DNA of 64,000 nucleotides from Rahnella inusitata (GTDB lineage Bacteria > Pseudomonadota > Gammaproteobacteria > Enterobacterales > Enterobacteriaceae): assembly GCF_003263515.1 (NCBI RefSeq), contig NZ_JYDE01000004.1, positions 124,001-188,000 on the forward strand, written 5' to 3'. Position 1 is the stretch's first letter. The number at the start of each line of letters is the position of its first letter. Of this stretch, positions 30,249 to 38,008 are shown in pieces. The notes beneath the pieces are model-generated. The model saw nothing but the letters and a program-made list of their open reading frames with translations, searched no databases and was not told where the DNA came from. Made by a program: the position numbers and the translations under genes.

Positions 30249-30604
30249 CGCCTGAGTGATCGGTCCCCCCGCTCTGCCCGTCTCCTGCGACGGGCAGAGC
30301 GTCTTCTCCTGCGAACAAAAATGTCACCACCGCTATCTGACTGAAATCCATTACCTATTATTTTTTTAAATTCTTTCGTCTGGTTTTTTTTAACGATGTC
30401 CGGCGCGCCCTAAGCCCCTCAGTTAAAGGACAAACTCCCTGCCGCCCTGCCACTCACTCGTCAATTTCTCACTTTCAGCCTGCTGACCGGCTAAAAATGG
30501 TCACGTCAAAATGTGTTGTGTTGTGATTTTCGCCCCACTTTTTATGCTGATATTTTAACCGCACCCTTTATTACCGTTTCATTCTTACTTATGAGGACAA
30601 CACT
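30249..30604. other. Region between the cstA unit and the holin gene
   Basis: The left part carries the terminator hairpin at 30270-30301. The right part (30500-30604) has several TGTG repeats, ending in TTGTGAT at 30521-30527, and should contain the holin promoter. No gene is seen. Confidence 0.45.
30270..30312 (+). terminator. Terminator of cstA-ybdD
   Basis: Perfect 13-bp stem CGCTCTGCCCGTC / GACGGGCAGAGCG with a six-base loop (30270-30301), followed by a weakly T-rich TCTTCTCCT. 21 bp after the stop. Confidence 0.65.
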
Positions 30605-30976
30605 ATGATTGGTGCAACACATGCCAGAGATATCGTGTTAATGGACAGAGATATCGTCATGGCTATTATCGGTATGTCAGCGTGGGGAGGTATCGTCCGC
30701 TACATTATGCTCAGGCAGAAAAAACCTATTATGGAAGAGATCCGGGCCTGTCTCTTACAGGTCATCGTTTCCTGTTTCAGCGGTATGTTGTTAAGCATTT
30801 TCGTTCTTGCACATGATGCCAACGATGACAGGTTACTGGTCATCGCCGGTCTGGGAGGCGTATTTGCCGGACCGATCATCACGTTGCTCGGCAGGAAATT
30901 CGCAGCGATTATTGAGAATTTCTCTCCCGGCGGGAAGGAAGCTGAAACCGCTCAAACTTTAAAGACATCTGAATAA
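30605..30976 (+). CDS. Phage-type holin (three-TM, LydA/holin superfamily III-like)
   Basis: A 123-residue protein with three predicted membrane segments (about 17-35, 48-69 and 76-96), containing WGGIVRYIM and AGLGGVFAGPIITLLG, and a short hydrophilic tail. Size, topology and the WGG-RY motif fit P1 LydA-like holins. Holins form lesions in the inner membrane through which a cytoplasmic endolysin escapes. A GAGGAC ribosome site precedes the ATG. It stands alone between terminators, convergent with the chitinase gene, and 3.3 kb from the muramidase gene at 34268. I infer that it is the pore of a chitinase-release system. Confidence 0.75.
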   Translation: MIGATHARDIVLMDRDIVMAIIGMSAWGGIVRYIMLRQKKPIMEEIRACLLQVIVSCFSGMLLSIFVLAHDANDDRLLVIAGLGGVFAGPIITLLGRKFAAIIENFSPGGKEAETAQTLKTSE

Positions 30977-30981
30977 CCATA

Positions 30982-31017
30982 CCCCCTGCGAGAGACATCT
31001 CAACGGGGGATTTTTTT
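30982..31017 (+). terminator. Holin gene terminator
   Basis: CCCCC ... GGGGG outer stem with inner GAGA / TCTC pairing, followed by seven T residues. Confidence 0.85.
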
Positions 31018-31130
31018 GCCTGATGTCACACCCGAAATATTCCCCTTAACCCGAGTACATCCCCCGCGCTGAGCCAGTCTGTGAAGGCCAGCCCGCCACA
31101 ATCTGCGCGCTCTTATCCTTTCATCAACGC

Positions 31131-31164
31131 AAAAAAAGCGGGACACCAGAGAGTGTCCCGCTTT
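31131..31164 (-). terminator. GH18 chitinase terminator
   Basis: Perfect 12-bp stem AAAGCGGGACAC / GTGTCCCGCTTT with a six-base loop; on the minus strand it is followed by TTTTGCG. Confidence 0.9.
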
Positions 31165-31214
31165 GCCGTTTCAATATCATGAAGCCGGAGCCTCAGGGAT
31201 ATTGCCCCGAACTG

Positions 31215-33296
31215 TCAGAGTAATTTCCACTGCGACCATTCGCCGGTGAACTGTGGATCGCCTGGCTCGTTACCCTGAGTCCAGTAGTTCGCGACATAGT
31301 CCTTCCCTTTATTACTCACTTTGTCGCCGGTGTTGTACACCTTATTGGTATCCCACTGGGCGTATTTGCCGACAGGATCAACAACCGGGTCAACAACAGG
31401 ATCGACAACCGGATCCACGACCGGATCAACTACAGGGTCCACAACCGGGTCGACGACAGGATCGACAACCGGTTCCACCACTTCTTCACCAAACACCACC
31501 AGCGTGTACTGCTTGGCAACAGAAGACGCAGCCTTGGAATCCGTGACCGTCAGAGAGAACAGGAACTCTGCACGGCTGACCACGGTCGGCGCGATGAAAG
31601 TAATGGTTGATGTGGTAGTGCTGCTCGGAGAAATTCCTGCCGGAACGCTCCATTTGTACGTCAGCGCATCGTTGTCAGCATCGCTGGAGGCGGCACCGCT
31701 CAGACGCACTTTCGAACCACTGATAACCTGCAACTGAATATCGGCAACCGGCGTGGTATTCGTCGCAGGCTTATCGTCATCCGGTACTTCGCCACCGATG
31801 TTCACGCCGTCGAAATAGAACGGTGCCATATCGATAACCTGATTGGTGACGGTGCAGCCCAGACCTTCACGCGCGGCATTGACCAGCACGCCGTTGTCCT
31901 GATCGATAGTCCAGGTAAACAGTGCGCCGAGGCCTTTTTTCGCCACATATTGCCCTTTCGCACGCACACTGCGTGGCGTATCAAGAGACATGAACAACTT
32001 GGTGTCTTTGTTGTAAAGGTAATCGGCATCTGCCACCTGGTCGGTGTAAACGCTGAAGCCGTTACGGCCTTTCTGATTTTCCAGATCAAGGTAGTTATTG
32101 ATCAGGTCATACCATTCGCTGCAACCACTTTCGAATGTCCCGGTCGTATTTGCATTCGCGGTCGGGGTGTAGGTGCCTTTCAGCGGAGAGAAACTTTCCA
32201 GTACCGCATTCTGACCGTTGCGTGAATAACCGGCATAACCCACGTTGATGCGATCGGCCGGGAAACCTTTCGACAGCAGATAATCGACGATAGTGTCCAC
32301 ACCCCAGCCGCCTTCTACCAGCGCATGCAGGTTAGTGTGGTGATCGAGTTTCTCTGCCCATGGCGTACCGTAGAAGTCATAAGTCATGACATTGATGCTG
32401 TACAGACCGTTATTGAGCAGGGTTGAGACATCGGATTTTTCCAGAATGGCCACCACGGCGGAGCTGGCGATACTGATTTTGACATCGGTACGCTTAATTG
32501 CTTTCAGCTCTTTGGTGATTTCAGCCAGCAACAGCGCGTAGTTTGCGCCATCCGTATCGCTGTAGGCGTTGTTGTTACCGGCGTTGCCCGGATATTCCCA
32601 GTCGATATCTACTTCAGAGAACATCGGGAAGCGGGTGAACAGTTTCGCTACGCCCTTCGCAAAGGTGCTGCGACCAGCGGGGGTTTGAGACATGTTGTGA
32701 AAACCACTGCTCATGGTCCAGCCACCGATACTCATTGAGAGTGCCAGCGTATGGCCCAGCGTTTTGGCTTTTGCCTGCAAATCACGCAAGCCGCCAACGA
32801 TACCTTTTACCGTCGCCTGGGTGGCAGAATTCACATCCATTTCCACCCAGTCGGCATTTTTCAGACCAACGTTGTTGCTGGTCTGGAAGTCGCCCCACGG
32901 ATCAAGGAAGGTCGGTTCGTTAGTGACTTTATTCAGGTTCCTTGCAGCGCGGGCAATTACCTCGGCTTTTTCACCGGTAGTGTCACCGACGATGCCCAGG
33001 AAGCCGAGAATGATTTTGTCGTACGCCGTCGGGCTGACGTTGGCTAAATCATATCCACGGCCACGGTTCTCTGGCGTATCATCACCGTCGGTCTCGCGGC
33101 TGTCGTACTGGGACCAGTCGGTGTAGTAACCGAAGACTTTCGGTTTGTTGGTGGTGTCATACTTGTTGTATACCGGTTTAGCGACGCGTGCAGAGGTATA
33201 ACTGTATTTCACTGTATCTTTAGACGCGTCAAAACCGTCTGCTGCATAAGATTTATCAGTCAGAGAATCAGTTTGGATCAATTTATTGGTAGTCAT
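31215..33296 (-). CDS. GH18 chitinase with PKD-like domain and C-terminal chitin-binding module; no signal peptide
   Basis: A 693-residue enzyme. The GH18 barrel covers about 52-480, with SIGGW (189-193), the catalytic DIDWE (Asp230, Asp232, Glu234) and MTYDFYG (304-310). A PKD-like domain spans about 512-602. It is followed by a linker of one VVEP and eight VVDP repeats (606-641) and a CBM5/12 module (646-693). The N-terminus (MTTNKLIQTDSLTDKSYAAD) is polar and is not a signal peptide, so export needs another route; the holin and muramidase nearby are candidates. An AGGAA ribosome site precedes the ATG. It hydrolyses chitin to oligomers; endo or exo mode cannot be told. Confidence 0.93.
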   Translation of the reverse strand: MTTNKLIQTDSLTDKSYAADGFDASKDTVKYSYTSARVAKPVYNKYDTTNKPKVFGYYTDWSQYDSRETDGDDTPENRGRGYDLANVSPTAYDKIILGFLGIVGDTTGEKAEVIARAARNLNKVTNEPTFLDPWGDFQTSNNVGLKNADWVEMDVNSATQATVKGIVGGLRDLQAKAKTLGHTLALSMSIGGWTMSSGFHNMSQTPAGRSTFAKGVAKLFTRFPMFSEVDIDWEYPGNAGNNNAYSDTDGANYALLLAEITKELKAIKRTDVKISIASSAVVAILEKSDVSTLLNNGLYSINVMTYDFYGTPWAEKLDHHTNLHALVEGGWGVDTIVDYLLSKGFPADRINVGYAGYSRNGQNAVLESFSPLKGTYTPTANANTTGTFESGCSEWYDLINNYLDLENQKGRNGFSVYTDQVADADYLYNKDTKLFMSLDTPRSVRAKGQYVAKKGLGALFTWTIDQDNGVLVNAAREGLGCTVTNQVIDMAPFYFDGVNIGGEVPDDDKPATNTTPVADIQLQVISGSKVRLSGAASSDADNDALTYKWSVPAGISPSSTTTSTITFIAPTVVSRAEFLFSLTVTDSKAASSVAKQYTLVVFGEEVVEPVVDPVVDPVVDPVVDPVVDPVVDPVVDPVVDPVGKYAQWDTNKVYNTGDKVSNKGKDYVANYWTQGNEPGDPQFTGEWSQWKLL
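31372..31479 (-). repeat. 12-bp tandem repeat coding the VVDP/VVEP linker
   Basis: Nine consecutive 12-bp units encode VVEP and eight VVDP tetrapeptides. Third positions vary between units, so the array is not a very recent expansion. It separates the PKD-like domain from the chitin-binding module. Confidence 0.95.
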
Positions 33297-33807
33297 ATTA
33301 GTTTCCTGAATAAAAAGTTAAGGGCCTAACAGCGTCGTGCTGTTGGGTCTATAATTGAAGAGGTTGTTATTTCTCTCAAATCATCATTCAGCAAAAATAT
33401 TTATGACGGTAATGATGCGCGGTATATGAGCATCAATTCTGATTCTGAGATCCCTGAAAAGAGAGAACGAGTGGAACGAACACCGAAGCTGCCTGTTAAA
33501 TCATCAATATAGAGAATCATACAGACTAAGACTATAATTACGCTTTGATGACACAAATGATGCCGATAAAACACACAACTTAACGTGAATTATTCCATTT
33601 TTTATTATTTCCATGTTGAGAAAAACTCAAAAGTTTTTTTACTCTCCTTCAAAATGGGCATCAGTTTTTATAACAGATCACAACTTATCTAAAATTACTC
33701 ATAATAATTTGATTGAGTATGGTGAATTTTAAAAAACCAGATACGATAATTCCTATCGAAAAGTGAATTTCTGATATTCCAATCACCGTTCCGGAGAGAG
33801 TCGAAAG
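33297..33807. other. AT-rich divergent control region of the chitinase and regulator genes
   Basis: 511 bp without a gene, clearly richer in A and T than the flanking core genome. It lies between the divergent chitinase and membrane-anchored regulator genes, so it should hold both promoters. It contains ATCACAA (33677-33683), the complement of a TTGTGAT motif also found upstream of the holin, LysR and GH19 genes. Confidence 0.5.
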
Positions 33808-34248
33808 ATGAGTGTTTATCTTATTAATGGTCAGTACGTATTCAATGAAGGAACAAAGGAACTCAAGACTCTAAATAACGACATGAATATTAAACTGACA
33901 ACCATGAGATCCCGCTGCCTCAGTTTTATCATTGAACATGCTAAAGATGAAGTCATTGAGAAGTCGGCGATATCTTATGCGTTATGGGGAGCGAGAAGTA
34001 CTTTTACCAGCGATGCCAGCCTGACCCAAACGCTCTATTTAATTCGTCGTGACCTTAAAACCTTAGGATTGGATGAATTATTTATTACCGTGCCTAAATC
34101 GGGAATTCGGGTAAATACTTCAGTAAGTATCGATGTTATTCAGGAAAAGATCCCCAAACGTAAACTATCTTATAAACCCCTGTTGTTAAGCCTGATCGTG
34201 TCACTGCTTTTAATTGGCGTGGGTACGTATCTGGCTCTGACAATCTGA
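33808..34248 (+). CDS. Membrane-anchored winged-helix regulator (CadC/ToxR-type)
   Basis: A 146-residue protein. Residues about 20-105 form an OmpR/PhoB-like winged helix as in CadC and ToxR (SRCLSFIIEH, VIEKSAISYALWG, DASLTQTLYLIRRDLKTLG, ITVPKSGIRVN). A basic stretch (KIPKRKLSYK) and one membrane segment (about 123-145) complete the chain. There is practically no periplasmic part, so a sensing domain is missing compared with CadC or ToxR. It lies 19 bp upstream of the muramidase gene on the same strand and diverges from the chitinase gene. I infer that it controls this lysis and chitinase locus. Confidence 0.8.
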   Translation: MSVYLINGQYVFNEGTKELKTLNNDMNIKLTTMRSRCLSFIIEHAKDEVIEKSAISYALWGARSTFTSDASLTQTLYLIRRDLKTLGLDELFITVPKSGIRVNTSVSIDVIQEKIPKRKLSYKPLLLSLIVSLLLIGVGTYLALTI

Positions 34249-34267
34249 CGCCACAGAGGGCCTCACC

Positions 34268-34819
34268 ATGTCTCTTAATCCCGTGATCGTTGCTGTACTT
34301 GAAAATGAAGGTGCTTATGTTAATCATCCCGACGATCCCGGCGGCCCAACCCACTGGGGGATAACTGAAAAAACCGCGAGGGATTATGGCTATACCGGCG
34401 ATATGAAAGAATTTACCCGCGATCAGGCTTACGCCATTCTTGAGAAAAATTACTGGTATCAACCCGGATTTGACAAAGTCTATGCCATATCTCCGGCACT
34501 GGCACTCGAGCTATGTGACACAGGCACCAATATGGGGCCATCCGTTGGTGTTAAGTGGTTACAGCGCTGGCTCAACGCCTACAATCAACAAGGACGATAT
34601 TATCCTGACGTTAACGTAGACGGCAAAATAGGGCCGATGACACTGGATGCCTTATCTGCCTTCCTGAAAGAACGAGGCCAGGAAGGCGATGCAGTGCTTG
34701 TTACCTCACTTAATTGCAGCCAGGGACAACGCTATCTGGATTTAGCCGAGAGTAAAGCCAGTAATGAATCTTTTATCTATGGCTGGATGAAGGGTCGGGT
34801 TCGTCTGAGCAACACATAA
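34268..34819 (+). CDS. GH108 muramidase (endolysin-like) with peptidoglycan-binding domain
   Basis: A 183-residue protein of the glycosyl hydrolase 108 / PG_binding_3 family. The catalytic region is ENEGAYVNHPDDPGGPTHWG (12-31), with Glu14 in the position of the family's EGGY glutamate (here EGAY). The C-terminal half has the PG-binding part VDGKIGPMTLDALSAF. There is no signal peptide, as in classical endolysins that need a holin. A GAGGG ribosome site and a 19-bp gap to the regulator gene indicate an operon. It would cut peptidoglycan glycan strands. No spanin-like gene follows. Confidence 0.88.
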   Translation: MSLNPVIVAVLENEGAYVNHPDDPGGPTHWGITEKTARDYGYTGDMKEFTRDQAYAILEKNYWYQPGFDKVYAISPALALELCDTGTNMGPSVGVKWLQRWLNAYNQQGRYYPDVNVDGKIGPMTLDALSAFLKERGQEGDAVLVTSLNCSQGQRYLDLAESKASNESFIYGWMKGRVRLSNT

Positions 34820-35015
34820 ACATAAGAATCTCTTATATTAATAAACGCAGTCGCAGACATTCACTTGTGATGTTGAAATATTTTCATCTGCTAATTAATC
34901 ATTCAAAATAGCCGTCGATTTACAGAAACACCTAAAATTAAGATATTTTTTACTTTATTTGTAGCGTCACAATGTGAATGATGCTGGCTCCCTGTCTGTG
35001 TTCTGGAGAAAAGTA

Positions 35016-35960
35016 ATGAATGAACGAAAGATAAATGAATTTGATTATAATCTTATCAAAATAATGAATGAGGTGATTGTTTCAGGCAGCCTTTCCCGCG
35101 CTGCGGACAAACTGGAACTGTCGGTTTCTGCGGTGAGTCTTTCCATTAATAAGCTGCAGCGTTACATAGGCGTAGAACTGTTTATCCGTACGGCTCAGGG
35201 GATGAAACCCACACAAACTGCATTGGATATTCATGACTCTTTTTCACATGCCATGTGCATTATTGATGATGTGGTGCACAAGGCTAAAAATCACGAAAAA
35301 TCAGTCTCTACCGTCAGAGTAATGTGTTCCGATTTGGTCGAAAGTTTTTATTTTCAACGTTTGCATCAGCGTGATGATTTACAGGAAACACTGTTCGTTT
35401 TCACCAACGCGACCCTGTTTAATCATGATGAGTGCGTGAGAAACCTTTTGCAGTCAGGTAATGATATTGTTCTGAGCAATTTCCCACTGAATCACAGCAG
35501 TATTACTTCGGTCGAAATTGACTCCGTCGATAATTTCGTCGTGGTGTGCAGCGATACCAGTTTACTCGCGTCACAAAAAGCCTTTACACTTTCACATTAT
35601 TATACCTTACCTCATGCCGTCTATTGCCACAGCGAAGGTCAGGTAAAGAAACTGATTTCAGTCAATAACCAGCATGTGCCAAATAATAAATCGAATATGA
35701 GGAAAGTGGTTTATAACTCCTCCTCCCTCAATGGCATCATTGCCGCCATTGAACGAAGTGATATGATCGCAATATTTCCCACCAAAGTCGCCGAGTATTT
35801 TATTGATAAACGTCACAGCAAATTAGCAACCTTCTCCTTACCTGATGACATCCATCACGAGACATTGAAAACATACGCAAATTTTGTCACCCGCACCACC
35901 AAGATTCGCGGTATTAATCATATTATTTCTTCATTTAAAGCCGTAGAAAACTGCCAATAA
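35016..35960 (+). CDS. LysR-family transcriptional regulator
   Basis: A 314-residue LysR protein. The helix-turn-helix is SGSLSRAADKLELSVSAVSL (about 23-42), and the effector domain follows. The ATG at 35016 is chosen because GGAGAAAAGT precedes it; the open frame begins 14 codons earlier with no ribosome site. It lies between the muramidase gene and the GH19 chitinase gene, all on the plus strand. Serratia marcescens uses a LysR regulator (ChiR) for chitinase genes; a similar role is inferred here from position only. Confidence 0.85.
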   Translation: MNERKINEFDYNLIKIMNEVIVSGSLSRAADKLELSVSAVSLSINKLQRYIGVELFIRTAQGMKPTQTALDIHDSFSHAMCIIDDVVHKAKNHEKSVSTVRVMCSDLVESFYFQRLHQRDDLQETLFVFTNATLFNHDECVRNLLQSGNDIVLSNFPLNHSSITSVEIDSVDNFVVVCSDTSLLASQKAFTLSHYYTLPHAVYCHSEGQVKKLISVNNQHVPNNKSNMRKVVYNSSSLNGIIAAIERSDMIAIFPTKVAEYFIDKRHSKLATFSLPDDIHHETLKTYANFVTRTTKIRGINHIISSFKAVENCQ

Positions 35961-35991
35961 TAATGAAATATGTAATTAGCTGTATAGGCAA

Positions 35992-36012
35992 CATCACACA
36001 ATATTTGTGATG
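35992..36012. promoter_or_regulatory. Inverted repeat upstream of the GH19 chitinase gene
   Basis: CATCACA and TGTGATG are perfect 7-bp arms around a 7-bp AT spacer. The arm order is the reverse of a CRP site, so CRP binding is not indicated. Symmetry and AT-rich centre fit a LysR-type operator; the gene for a LysR protein ends 32 bp upstream. Confidence 0.5.
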
Positions 36013-36148
36013 AAATAAGTTCTGATTTTAATAGTGATACAATCAGGTGAACACTAGTCTTTATAAGTCAGCTTCCGACTGACATATAACTCACCCACTC
36101 TTAAAGAGTCGTGTTTCAGTTTTTTGCAACGCATAAAGGGTATTAACT

Positions 36149-37936
36149 ATGCACAGATTAAAGTCCCAGCTTTGCCTCAATTTCATTACGCTGTCTTGCC
36201 TTCTGGCAGGCTCTTCAATGGCTATTGCAGACGATACTGCCGCCGCCACCGAACCCTATGTCATTAAAGAGAGTGACCTGGTAAAAAAAGAAGCCTCACT
36301 GACGCAAAATCCGCTTATGCAGGCAGTGAAGGCATCCATCCGCACGCTCGATAACGACTCGGTTGAAAAAATTGCGCCGGGGCGCGCTGCTAACCCCGAC
36401 AACGTCAAACGCGTTGAAAAAAACCTCAGCAAAGAGCAATGGGAATATATCTTCCCACTGCGCGCGCCGGAATACAGCTACGAAAACTTCCTGAAGGCGA
36501 TAGGTAAATTCCCGGCAGTGTGCGGCACTTACACCGACGGGCGTGATTCCGACGCTATTTGTCGCAAAGCGCTGGCGACCATGTTTGCGCACTTCGCGCA
36601 GGAAACCGGCGGGCATGAAAGCTGGCGTCCTGAAGCAGAATGGCGGCAGGGGCTGGTGTGGCTGCGGGAAATGGGCTGGGTTGAAGGCCAGAAAGGCGGG
36701 TATAACGGCGAATGTAATCCGGACGTCTGGCAGGGGCAAACATGGCCTTGTGGCAAAGATGCGCAGGGTGATTTTGTCAGCTACTTTGGCCGTGGCGCGA
36801 AACAACTTTCCTACAACTACAATTACGGCCCGTTCTCAGATGCGATGTTTGGCACCGTCAGAACTCTGCTCGATAAACCGGAGCTGGTAGCGGACACCTG
36901 GCTAAACCTCGCCAGTGCGGTGTTCTTCTTTGTCACCCCGCAGGCACCTAAGCCAAGCATGCTGCACGTGATCGATGGTACCTGGGTGCCGAACGATCAC
37001 GATAAAGCCAACGGTCTGGTGCCGGGCTTCGGCGTCACCATTCAGATCATCAACGGCGGTGTGGAATGCGGCGGCCCGACTGAGATTGCTCAGGGCGAAA
37101 ACCGTATCTCCTACTACAAAAGTGAAGCGGATTATTTGAAGGTGCCGGTCGCTGCTGATGAAGTGCTGGGCTGTAAGAACATGAAACAGTTCGACGAAGG
37201 CGGCTCCGGCGCCCTGCCGCAGTACTGGGAACAGGACTGGGGATGGGATCCGACCACGCCGACAGGCTCGACGTATTCCTGTCAGTTAGTCGGTTATCAG
37301 ACGCCGTTCTCCTCATTCAAAGAGGGCGACTATAAACGCTGCGTCCAGCACTTCTTCAACGTGACGATTGTCGATGATTCAGGTAAGGCCGAGCCGGTGA
37401 CACCAACGCCGGATCCGACACCAACGCCAACACCGACACCAGCCCCGACCGACACCAATGCCGCGCCCGTCGCGGTACTGACCGGGCCGATTGGTGAAGT
37501 CGAAAGTCAGGCGAACGTAACCCTTAACGCCTCGGCGTCGAGTGATGCGAACGGTGACAAACTGTCTTACACCTGGCTCCTGCCCAACGGCACCGCGCTG
37601 GAAGGCACCGATCGCGACAGCATCAGTTTTGTTGCCCCGACAGTGACCGTGAAGAAAAGTTACACCTTCAACCTGACGGTATCTGACGGCAAAAAAAGCA
37701 ACGTAGCTTCGTATACGCTGACCGTCACACCGCAGGTTCAGCCGCTGCCGGATACTGGCTCGGGCAAAACGTGTGCGAATAACTGGGATGCACAGAAAAT
37801 CTATTACGGTGGTGAAAGCGTTGTGTGGAAAGGCAAGGAGTATCTGGCTAACTATTGGACACAAAACAATGAACCTGGTAACCCGGAGTTCACTGGTGAG
37901 TGGTCACAATGGAAGGAAATTAAAGCCTGTAAGTAG
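36149..37936 (+). CDS. GH19 chitinase with PKD-like domain and chitin-binding module; Sec signal peptide
   Basis: A 595-residue precursor. The signal peptide covers about 1-28 (LNFITLSCLLAGSSMAIADD). The GH19 domain, about 95-410, has the catalytic Glu152 in HFAQETGGHES and the substrate region SYFGRGAKQLSYNYNYG. A Pro/Thr linker (about 415-435), a PKD-like domain (438-527) and a CBM5/12 module (546-592) follow. Its last domains are near copies of those of the GH18 chitinase (ANYWTQNNEPGNPEFTGEWS here). Export to the periplasm is by Sec; release from the cell still needs another step. An AAGGG ribosome site precedes the ATG. Confidence 0.93.
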   Translation: MHRLKSQLCLNFITLSCLLAGSSMAIADDTAAATEPYVIKESDLVKKEASLTQNPLMQAVKASIRTLDNDSVEKIAPGRAANPDNVKRVEKNLSKEQWEYIFPLRAPEYSYENFLKAIGKFPAVCGTYTDGRDSDAICRKALATMFAHFAQETGGHESWRPEAEWRQGLVWLREMGWVEGQKGGYNGECNPDVWQGQTWPCGKDAQGDFVSYFGRGAKQLSYNYNYGPFSDAMFGTVRTLLDKPELVADTWLNLASAVFFFVTPQAPKPSMLHVIDGTWVPNDHDKANGLVPGFGVTIQIINGGVECGGPTEIAQGENRISYYKSEADYLKVPVAADEVLGCKNMKQFDEGGSGALPQYWEQDWGWDPTTPTGSTYSCQLVGYQTPFSSFKEGDYKRCVQHFFNVTIVDDSGKAEPVTPTPDPTPTPTPTPAPTDTNAAPVAVLTGPIGEVESQANVTLNASASSDANGDKLSYTWLLPNGTALEGTDRDSISFVAPTVTVKKSYTFNLTVSDGKKSNVASYTLTVTPQVQPLPDTGSGKTCANNWDAQKIYYGGESVVWKGKEYLANYWTQNNEPGNPEFTGEWSQWKEIKACK

Positions 37937-37973
37937 TCTTTGTTATTATGGTCACTCCTGACCGGGGAAAATC

Positions 37974-38004
37974 AAATGGGCGATCGATGATCGCCCATTT
38001 TTTC
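37974..38004. terminator. Bidirectional terminator between the GH19 gene and nac
   Basis: AAATGGGCGATC, loop GAT, GATCGCCCATTT followed by T residues, between two convergent genes. Confidence 0.88.
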
Positions 38005-38008
38005 CGTG

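Noticed and set aside
31321..31737. Plus-strand frame with a long Thr-Gly-Ser repeat
   Set aside because: It is the reverse complement of the VVDP linker of the GH18 chitinase; the coding strand is clearly the minus strand.
30605..34819. Prophage remnant as the explanation for holin and muramidase
   Set aside because: No integrase, capsid, tail or phage repressor genes are present, and the two lysis genes are interleaved with chitinase and regulator genes. It cannot be excluded as the distant origin.
35992..36012. Considered as a CRP site
   Set aside because: The arms are TCACA then TGTGA, the reverse of the CRP order, with the wrong spacing.
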